This document shows positions 58,242 to 64,000 of a stretch of DNA of 64,000 nt, piece by piece (position 1 is the first letter of the stretch; each line of letters opens with the position of its first letter). Under the pieces are notes generated by a model. The model ran no database searches. It saw only the letters and a program-made list of their open reading frames with translations, and was not told the DNA's origin. A program made the translations under genes and the position numbers. The DNA lies in contig BPJE01000002.1 of NCBI GenBank assembly GCA_026004455.1, positions 176,874 to 240,873 of the forward strand, in the 5' to 3' direction. Source of the stretch: Patescibacteria group bacterium (GTDB taxonomy: Bacteria > Patescibacteriota > Microgenomatia > UBA1406 > GWC2-37-13).

Positions 58242-60290
58242 TTATTTGATTATCCTTCCATCCACTATATTTAACTCCCCATCCTTAATAATCACCGGAT
58301 TCAAATCAATCTCAGAGATCTGAAAACTTTCTGTTAAATAACCAAGCTTAAAAAGCAAATCATAAATTTTATGCAAATCAACTTCTTTTTTTCCTCTAAC
58401 TCCTTTTAATAATTTATAAAATCTTTTATTTTCTAACTGATTTATAAAATCATCAAAAGAAAAAGGATAAACTAATTTAATTACCTCTTTAAAAACCTCT
58501 GTATAAACTCCCCCTAGTCCAAAAATCACAACCGTACCAAAAACATTATCTTTCTTTGTCCCAAAAATAAACTCATCTCCTTTTATCATCGATTGAATTA
58601 ATAAATTATTGTCAATTTTGCTTAAATTTAAATAAGCTTTTTCTAGATCTTGATAGTTGTTGATATTCAAAACCACTCCACCAACATCAGTTTTATGAGA
58701 AATTTTATCTGAGTTAATTTTTGCCACTAAAGGATAATTTAGATTAGCTTTTTTAAGATCTGATAAATTTTTTACTTCAATAAAATTAACTATCGGTAAT
58801 TTTAATATCTTTAAAATATTAAAAGTTTTACTGACGTTTAAAGTAATTTCTTGAGTGCTTTGTAAAATGAGATCTATTTTCTTTTTTTCATCATTACTAA
58901 TATCAAGATTTAAAACATTAGCTTTTTCTCTTTTTAACCAATTTTGATAATTAACAATTTTTTTAATCACAGTTGTTAAAAAATAAAAACTATCTAAACC
59001 AACAACTTTATTTTTATCAAAATAATCTAAACTTGATTGGACTGATTTTCCGCCTAAAAAAACTGGATAAATAGGAATCTTTGTTTTTAATTGAGTATTA
59101 ACAATTACCTCAGCTGTCCTTTCTATCTCAGTATTAGCTTGCGGTGTCAAAAGAACTACTATTATATCAAAATTAATATCTTTTAAAGCCTCACCAAGAA
59201 CAGTTTGAAAATCAATTGATTTTGCGTCACCTAAAAGATCAATTGGATTATGAATGCTTATTCTTGAAGCATTGGGTAGTTTTTTAATAATTTCCTCCTT
59301 TACTTGTTCGCTTATTAAAATTGTTTTTAGATTATTTTTTACCACTTCATCCACCATTAACACTCCTACACCACCGGCGTTTGTTAAAATTAACAATTTA
59401 TCACCAAGTGGAACTTTTTCAAAACTAAAAATTTTTAAAATAAGCAAAAATTCTTCTAAATTTTCCGCTCTAATCACTCCCGTCTGTGAAAATACTGCCT
59501 CATAAATATCATCATCACCAACAATACTGCCTGTATGAGATAATGCGGCTTTTGCGCCTTGTTTACTTTTTCCTGATTTTAAAATTACCACTGGCTTTTT
59601 TTTAGTAATTTTTTTTATTTCTTCTTTAAATTTTTTTCCATTTTCAACTGACTCAAAATAACAACCAATCACTTTTGTGTTTTTATCCTCAGCTAAAAAA
59701 TTAAGCAAATCAATTTCATTAATTTTAGTTTTATTACCAACAGAAAAAAAATAAGAAAAACCCAAGTTTTCTTTTTGGTTAAAATAGTCTACTAAAAAGC
59801 TTCCTAAAGCCCCAGATTGAGATATAATTCCAATATTACCCTTTTTTACTTTACCTCTTAAAAAAGTAAGGTTAATATTTTCTCTAGTATTCACAAAACC
59901 AACACAGTTAGGGCCAAGAATATTAAATCCATATTGGTTTGATTTTTCAATTAAAAGTTTTTCCTTTTTTAAACCTTCCTCACCAACTTCTTTAAATCCG
60001 GCAGCAAAAATCAATAAATTTTTTATACCTAATTTTCCTATCTCATCTAAAATCTCAATCACGCCATCAGCCGGAATTGCTAAAACCACCAAATCAATTT
60101 GCTTTTTTATTTGAGATAAATTTTCATAAACTTTTCTTCCTAAAATATCTCCCCCTTTTTTATTGACTAAAAAAATCTCTCCTTTAAATCCTTGATTAAG
60201 AAGATTTTTTACCACTAAATTACCAAGCTTAAAAGGACTTTTTGATGCGCCAACAATCGCAATTGATTTTGGGGAAAAAAAATTAATCAT
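58242..60290 (-). CDS. acd: ADP-forming acetyl/acyl-CoA synthetase (fused alpha and beta subunits)
   Basis: A 682-residue enzyme that makes ATP from acetyl-CoA (ADP + Pi + acyl-CoA gives ATP + acid + CoA), common in archaea and CPR bacteria. The alpha part has the CoA-binding Rossmann domain (IAIVGASKSPFKLGNLVVKNL), ILGPNCVGFVNT, IISQSGALGSFLVDYF and the phospho-His region AALSHTGSIVGDDDIYEA. The beta part is an ATP-grasp domain (YPLVAKINSDKISHKTDVGGVVLNI; DEFIFGTKKDNVFGTVVIFGLGGVYTEVFKE; EIDLNPVII). It likely works in fermentative energy gain. Six bases separate it from the upstream HEPN-like gene. Confidence 0.92.
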   Translation of the reverse strand: MINFFSPKSIAIVGASKSPFKLGNLVVKNLLNQGFKGEIFLVNKKGGDILGRKVYENLSQIKKQIDLVVLAIPADGVIEILDEIGKLGIKNLLIFAAGFKEVGEEGLKKEKLLIEKSNQYGFNILGPNCVGFVNTRENINLTFLRGKVKKGNIGIISQSGALGSFLVDYFNQKENLGFSYFFSVGNKTKINEIDLLNFLAEDKNTKVIGCYFESVENGKKFKEEIKKITKKKPVVILKSGKSKQGAKAALSHTGSIVGDDDIYEAVFSQTGVIRAENLEEFLLILKIFSFEKVPLGDKLLILTNAGGVGVLMVDEVVKNNLKTILISEQVKEEIIKKLPNASRISIHNPIDLLGDAKSIDFQTVLGEALKDINFDIIVVLLTPQANTEIERTAEVIVNTQLKTKIPIYPVFLGGKSVQSSLDYFDKNKVVGLDSFYFLTTVIKKIVNYQNWLKREKANVLNLDISNDEKKKIDLILQSTQEITLNVSKTFNILKILKLPIVNFIEVKNLSDLKKANLNYPLVAKINSDKISHKTDVGGVVLNINNYQDLEKAYLNLSKIDNNLLIQSMIKGDEFIFGTKKDNVFGTVVIFGLGGVYTEVFKEVIKLVYPFSFDDFINQLENKRFYKLLKGVRGKKEVDLHKIYDLLFKLGYLTESFQISEIDLNPVIIKDGELNIVDGRIIK

Positions 60291-60296
60291 AAAAAT

Positions 60297-60791
60297 TTAT
60301 TTTAATAACTTTTTATAAATCTCTTCCATCGTGGTTAATATTTGATCAATGATATTTTCTGCTTCAGAAAAACTTAAAGCTTTAAGATTATGAGGGTAAT
60401 AATGAAAAACTTGGTTTCTACCAATTTTCCAACAATTCCAGATTTTATCAGCTAATTCTTGACCAGCCTTATCTTTAATTTTTTTATAAAGCGAGCGATT
60501 GCCAAGCTTATTGACAAGATTAGGTGACATTAATTTACCCAATCTTAAATGATCAGAAATATAGTCTAAATGGGAAATAAATTTAATATCTTTAAAAAGC
60601 TGTTTTAAAAATCCTTCATAAGCTTTGGCAAAAGGAAAAACTAAAAATGAATAATCTTTAAAATTATAAGCGCCGTCACGAATAATATCATTCATCAAAT
60701 ACACTCCCTCATTTATCAAATCCTTTTGATTTTTAGATAAATAAAACCAAAAATCACTTGTTTTAAAAATCAAAATCTTTGTCTTATCCAT
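60297..60791 (-). CDS. HEPN-like protein (possible RNase)
   Basis: A 164-residue all-helical protein of the RnlA/LsoA-like or HEPN type: DIIRDGAYNFKDYSFLVFPFAKAYEGFLKQLF in the first half, and WKIGRNQVFHYYPHN, in which R125-N-x-x-x-H130 matches the R-x4-6-H motif of HEPN ribonucleases. The following PHN and helix SEAENIIDQILTTMEEIY fit. HEPN domains act in toxin-antitoxin and abortive-infection systems; no antitoxin (MNT) gene is adjacent. It precedes the acyl-CoA synthetase gene by six bases. Confidence 0.55.
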   Translation of the reverse strand: MDKTKILIFKTSDFWFYLSKNQKDLINEGVYLMNDIIRDGAYNFKDYSFLVFPFAKAYEGFLKQLFKDIKFISHLDYISDHLRLGKLMSPNLVNKLGNRSLYKKIKDKAGQELADKIWNCWKIGRNQVFHYYPHNLKALSFSEAENIIDQILTTMEEIYKKLLK

Positions 60792-60855
60792 AAAAAAAGT
60801 ATAGTAAAAAAATTAACTCTCTACAAATTAAAAATATAGTCTTTTTATTTATTTC

Positions 60856-61635
60856 TTATATTTGTAGTTTTAAAGATGGAGACATTGTAGTTTTGATATA
60901 GGCTTTTTTGATATGTTTTTTACCAACAGCATCAATAAATTTTTCCGCATTAGCAACTATCTCTTCTTCTTTTACAGAAATTTTTGCAATCATCTGGTGA
61001 ATCAGAGGAAATTTTGGCTCAGTTTTCCATCGTAATACTCCTTTTGAAAATTTTTTCACTATTTCCTCTGGATTAGGAGAAATTGTTCCTGCTTTAGGAT
61101 TTGGCATCAAACCTTTTGGTCCTAAAATTTTAGCAAATTTAGTCAACTTTGGCATAAATGAAGGATGAGCGACTAAAACATCAAAATCAAGTTTTCCTTT
61201 TTCAATCTCTTCTAACACTTTATCATCAACTATTTTTACTCTAACAGTTTTTCCTGTTGAATAAGGAAGTTCTACCTCTCCTTTTAAACCAACCTCATCA
61301 ACAACTAAATGAAGCTCAACCGACTCATCAAAAGAGGCTTTTTTAAATTTTTTCAACATCTCAACCGCTTCTTTTAATGAATAAAGCTTATTTTTATCAA
61401 CCATTTTTTTGTTTTCTTGATATTTTTTTCCTCGTTTTCGAGGTTCAGGAACAACTTTTTTATCCTCTACAACTTTTTTTTCTGGTTTTTTTTCTTTTTT
61501 TTCTTCAGTCTTAACTTCTTCTTTAATCTCTTTTTTCTTTTGAGTTTTTTTTGTTGCTGATTTTTCTTTTTGTTCTTTTTTTTGTTTTTCCTCAATTTCT
61601 TCAAGTCCTAAAATCCTTGTTCTTATCTTTCCCAT
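60856..61635 (-). CDS. rplA: 50S ribosomal protein L1 with long charged N-terminal extension
   Basis: Residues about 82-259 are the L1 fold: KNKLYSLKEAVEMLKKFKKASFDESVELHLVVDE, VLVAHPSFMPKLTKFAKILGPKGLMPNPKAGTISPNPEEIVKKF, KISVKEEEIVANAEKFIDAV, and AYIKTTMSPSLKLQI. Residues 1-80 are an added Lys/Glu-rich low-complexity tail (KKTQKKKEIKEEVKTEEKKE) after a conserved-looking MGKIRTRILGLEE. L1 binds 23S rRNA at the L1 stalk and represses its own operon. Last gene of secE-nusG-rplK-rplA. Confidence 0.95.
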   Translation of the reverse strand: MGKIRTRILGLEEIEEKQKKEQKEKSATKKTQKKKEIKEEVKTEEKKEKKPEKKVVEDKKVVPEPRKRGKKYQENKKMVDKNKLYSLKEAVEMLKKFKKASFDESVELHLVVDEVGLKGEVELPYSTGKTVRVKIVDDKVLEEIEKGKLDFDVLVAHPSFMPKLTKFAKILGPKGLMPNPKAGTISPNPEEIVKKFSKGVLRWKTEPKFPLIHQMIAKISVKEEEIVANAEKFIDAVGKKHIKKAYIKTTMSPSLKLQI

Positions 61636-61655
61636 AGTTTAAAAAATTATATTCT

Positions 61656-61682
61656 AGATGCTGAAACAAGTTCAGCATGACA
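61656..61682. repeat. AGATGCTGAAACAAGTTCAGCAT palindrome
   Basis: A single hairpin, ATGCTGAA(C)...(G)TTCAGCAT, in the rplK-rplA spacer. If transcribed it would form a stem ahead of the rplA leader. Same family as 24142 and 63064. Confidence 0.85.
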
Positions 61683-61731
61683 TAAAAATTGTTAATTTTT
61701 GATTTAATTTTTAATTTTTGATTTTTAATTT

Positions 61732-62157
61732 TTAATTTTCTACATCAACTCCCATTGATCTTGCTGTTCCAACAACGATTTTTTTCGCTGCTTCAAGATC
61801 ATTAGCATTTAAATCAGCCATTTTCTCTTTAGCAATTTCTTCAACTTGTGCTTTAGTCAATTTACCAACTTTTTCTGTATTTGGCTTACCAGAGCCTTTT
61901 TGTAATCCTAATTTTTTCTTAATCATTGCTGCGACTGGTGGCAGTTTAGTAATAAATGTAAACGTTCTGTCTTCATAAACTGTAATTACTGCTGGAATTA
62001 CTTGACCTTTAAGTTTTGCAGTTCTAGCATTGTATTCCTTAATAAAATCCATAATTGGAATACCATGCTGACCTAAAGCTGGACCAACTGGAGGCGCTGG
62101 AGTTGCCTCACCAGCTGGTAAATTTAATTTAATAATTGTTTTGACTTTTTTTGCCAT
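61732..62157 (-). CDS. rplK: 50S ribosomal protein L11
   Basis: A 141-residue L11: [77 protein letters not shown], and [33 protein letters not shown]. Full length; forms the GTPase-associated centre with 23S rRNA. Seven bases from the nusG stop. Confidence 0.97.
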   Translation of the reverse strand: MAKKVKTIIKLNLPAGEATPAPPVGPALGQHGIPIMDFIKEYNARTAKLKGQVIPAVITVYEDRTFTFITKLPPVAAMIKKKLGLQKGSGKPNTEKVGKLTKAQVEEIAKEKMADLNANDLEAAKKIVVGTARSMGVDVEN

Positions 62158-62164
62158 ATTTTAA

Positions 62165-62754
62165 TTATAATTTTTGTACTTGTAAAAAATCTAACTCAAC
62201 TGGTGTTTCTCGATCAAAAATTGATACCAATACTTTGACCTTTCCTCGAGCTTCATCAATCTCTTGAATTGTCCCTAAAAAGTCAGCAAATGGCCCTTCA
62301 GTGATTTTAACCGCCTCGCCAACAGAAAATTTAGTTTTGAACTTTGGTTGTTCTTGCTCAACAAACTTCATAATTGCTTCAACCTCTTTATCAGAAATTG
62401 GTGTTGGTTTAAGTCCAGCACCAACAAATCCTGTTACTCCTTCAGTAGTACGTACTACCAACCAAGAATTATCATCTAAAATCATATTAACCAAAACATA
62501 TCCGGGAAAAACTTTTTCTTTTGATTTTGATCTTTTACCTTTTTTAACAACAACAATTTCTCGAGTTGGAATTACAATATTAAAAATTTTATCTTCAACT
62601 CCTAAAAGATTTAATTCTTTGCTCAAGAGCTTGTTTTACTCGTTGTTCATGACCAGTTTGGGTATGAATTGACATACCATTTTGCTTGATTTTCAGTTGC
62701 CTGAGCCACTTTTTCTACTTGTTTTTTTTCTTCATTGATTTGAGCTTGATTCAT
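62165..62754 (-). pseudogene. nusG: Transcription factor NusG, N-terminal domain frameshifted as read
   Basis: The natural start at 62754 gives MNQAQINEEKKQVEKVAQAT...KWYV and then runs out of frame (NSYPNWS stop). One base removed after TGGTATGTC restores IHTQTGHEQRVKQALEQRIK. A second lesion, probably a short deletion near 62615-62620, is needed to enter NLLGVEDKIFNIVIPTREIVVVKKGK and the intact rest (FPGYVLVNM, GVTGFVG, KOW domain FSVGEAVKITEGPFADFLGTI). The largest open frame, 62165-62626, could start at TTG but would lack much of the NGN domain. NusG is normally essential, so a sequence or assembly error, or another copy, must be considered. Confidence 0.8.
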
Positions 62755-62758
62755 AAAA

Positions 62759-62956
62759 TTATCGAAATTTGGTAATAAATTCTAATCCTTTTGCCAACAA
62801 AATATCTATTATACCTACATAAACTCCAATTATCAAGGAGACAATAATCACTATCATTGTCAATCTTATTGTCTCTTGACGAGAAGGCCAAGAAACTTTC
62901 TTTAATTCATCTAAAACGCCATTAAATATATTTGGTGTAATAGTTTTGTTTGACAT
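62759..62956 (-). CDS. secE: Preprotein translocase subunit SecE
   Basis: A 65-residue single-span SecE: NGVLDELKKVSWPSRQETIRLTMIVIIVSLIIGVYVGIIDILL, with the amphipathic KKVSWPSRQE signature before the membrane helix. It clamps SecY in the translocon. Its stop lies four bases before the nusG start, as in the usual secE-nusG order. Confidence 0.95.
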   Translation of the reverse strand: MSNKTITPNIFNGVLDELKKVSWPSRQETIRLTMIVIIVSLIIGVYVGIIDILLAKGLEFITKFR

Positions 62957-62991
62957 TAGTATTTATTGTTATAATGGATATATTAGTTAAC

Positions 62992-63088
62992 TGTCATCCC
63001 GAACTTACCTTGCCTGCCGATTTAGGCATGGTTTCGGGATCTCAAATCGATCTTAAATCAGAGATGCTGAAACAAGTTCAGCATGACA
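62992..63088. repeat. Nested palindromic repeats
   Basis: GTCATCCCGAACT is interrupted by TACCTTGCCTGCCGATTTAG with GCATGG before TTTCGGGATCTCA, so a TGCCTGCC-type palindrome sits in the loop of a GTCATCC palindrome. AGATGCTGAAACAAGTTCAG with CATGACA follows in direct order. It lies upstream of secE on one side and of the membrane-protein gene on the other. Confidence 0.82.
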
Positions 63089-63126
63089 AGATAACTTTAT
63101 AAAAATTATAACATAGATATTTTTAT

Positions 63127-63762
63127 ATGTCCAAAGAAATTATTCATTCGTTAATTCTTATTTTTAGTATAACTTTGGCTTTTATTTTTCCTCAAACCAG
63201 TCTTGTTAATTATGATCTACAAATTGTTGCTTTTTTATTTATTATTTTGTACACTGTAAAAAAATTTTTTCAAGAACAAAACTCAAAAACAAGACTCACT
63301 GAATCAGTAGTATTTACTTTAATAATTGTTGGCATTATTACTTCAACTGGTTATACTCAGTCACCATTTTTCTTTTTAATATATTTTTTACTTTTTTCTT
63401 TAAGTCTTTTGCTTGAACCAATTATCTCAATTGTCACCACTATTACCTTAATTATTTTTTTTATTCTTTCTCTTCCTCAAGATCAAAGTTTTAAAAATCT
63501 TCTTCCAATATTATCCTTAGCTTTTATTACTCCTTTTTCTTTATTTTTAGGAAAAGAGTACCAAGAAGTTCAAGCTCTAAAAAAACAAAATCAAAAAATC
63601 CAAGAAGATAATCTCCTTTTTCTAACCCTTTTAATAAAAAATCATTTAAAAAATATCAAAGAGGCAGTTGATAATTTTTTAGGCGATCATGAACTAAATA
63701 TTATTAAAAAATCTGTTCAAAGAATGGAAAAATTAATTGAAAAATATGAGGAAAATAATTAA
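63127..63762 (+). CDS. Membrane protein with C-terminal coiled coil (sensor-like, unknown)
   Basis: A 211-residue protein with about five membrane helices (SLILIFSITLAFIFP; LQIVAFLFIILYTV; SVVFTLIIVGIITSTGY; FFFLIYFLLFSLSLLL; IISIVTTITLIIFFILSL; LLPILSLAFITPFSLFLG) and a cytoplasmic coiled coil (EVQALKKQNQKIQEDNLLFLTLLIKNHLKNIKEAV). This looks like the sensor and dimerisation part of a histidine kinase without the kinase domain. Its end overlaps the next gene by 17 bases, so the two are co-transcribed. Confidence 0.6.
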   Translation: MSKEIIHSLILIFSITLAFIFPQTSLVNYDLQIVAFLFIILYTVKKFFQEQNSKTRLTESVVFTLIIVGIITSTGYTQSPFFFLIYFLLFSLSLLLEPIISIVTTITLIIFFILSLPQDQSFKNLLPILSLAFITPFSLFLGKEYQEVQALKKQNQKIQEDNLLFLTLLIKNHLKNIKEAVDNFLGDHELNIIKKSVQRMEKLIEKYEENN

Positions 63763-64000
63763 TTACACCTTAATAATTATTAGTTGTCTTATTTTTGTAA
63801 ACTATATTTACGCTGTTAGTATGGAGTCTCCTCGATTTAAAATTGAATCTGCCAATACCTCAATTGCTGCTGGTGAAAAATCATCGGGAAACTATAAACT
63901 ATCTGATACTTTAGGACAACTAGCAGCTGGTGAGTTTTCCTCAACTGGTTATGTCGTCCGAGCTGGATTTCAATATCTTCACTCAATTATTCCTTTTAGA
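63746..64000 (+). CDS. Exported protein, N-terminal part (runs off the window)
   Basis: Starts MRKIINYTLIIISCLIFVNYIYAV, a signal peptide, followed by SMESPRFKIESANTSIAAGEKSSGNYKLSDTLGQLAAGEFSSTGYVVRAGFQYL in order. The last part is typical of the start of secreted CPR proteins of unknown role with a conserved LS(D/Q)T(L/I)GQ(L/T)A-x-G...GYxVxAGFQY pattern. It overlaps the previous membrane-protein gene by 17 bases. The remainder lies beyond 64000. Confidence 0.6.
   Translation, partial: MRKIINYTLIIISCLIFVNYIYAVSMESPRFKIESANTSIAAGEKSSGNYKLSDTLGQLAAGEFSSTGYVVRAGFQYLHSIIPFR

Overview
The window is a very AT-rich piece of bacterial chromosome using the standard code (UGA acts as an ordinary stop, UGG as Trp). 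The gene set points to a member of Candidate Phyla Radiation / Patescibacteria, most likely Microgenomates: archaeal-type TyrRS, ADP-forming acyl-CoA synthetase, wHTH-phosphoribosyltransferase, PaaX/Cas2-like proteins, PEGA and sortase surface proteins, many small proteins of no known family, and tRNAs without an encoded CCA. This lineage call is inference from gene content only.

Layout. 1-1.3 kb: end of a MerR-type HTH gene and a Cas2-like gene pair bracketed by palindromic repeats. 1.3-4.8 kb: three genes, two encoding tail-anchored coiled-coil proteins. 4.9-8.3 kb: galT and two GT4 glycosyltransferases. 8.4-17.9 kb: small genes, four tRNAs, several decayed genes (DUF2207, DUF4143 ATPase, histidine phosphatase) and a PaaX/Cas2-like gene inside a unit with 40-bp inverted repeats. 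17.9-19.3 kb: an ISL3-family insertion with target duplication. 19.4-31.4 kb: housekeeping and envelope genes (wecG-type transferase, mreB, PEGA protein, sortase, tmk, two ndk genes, prepilin peptidase, M16 peptidase, MscS, MtaB-type methylthiotransferase) with tRNAs. 31.4-44.8 kb: CDF transporter, damaged wHTH-phosphoribosyltransferase, HD protein, YqaA-type membrane protein, M24 peptidase, a cysteine-rich secreted protein, a decayed IS481-like transposase, a P-type ATPase and a 758-residue protein with C-terminal repeats. 44.8-51.7 kb: gene-poor stretch with decayed genes, leuS, a PvcA/Dit1 isocyanide-synthase-like gene and a collapsed archaeal-type CoA gene. 51.7-64 kb: FNR-like reductase, Ca2+/cation antiporter, RRM protein, tyrS, NYN protein, transketolase, acyl-CoA synthetase, HEPN-like protein, and the secE-nusG-rplK-rplA operon, where nusG reads as frameshifted.

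The strongest signals are repeats. (a) Palindromes with an ACGAYCGYG core sit on both sides of both PaaX/Cas2-like genes and also occur without them, which suggests a transposase/MITE-like relationship. (b) Heptanucleotide tandem repeats (GACTTTT, GATTTTT, GAATTTT, TAACGTR, GTTARRT) and palindromes are scattered through spacers and are also inserted in frame into essential enzymes, so that unrelated proteins share identical peptides. (c) Six copies of a GGACAGAACC hairpin lie only in spacers. No rRNA, CRISPR array or replication origin was seen.
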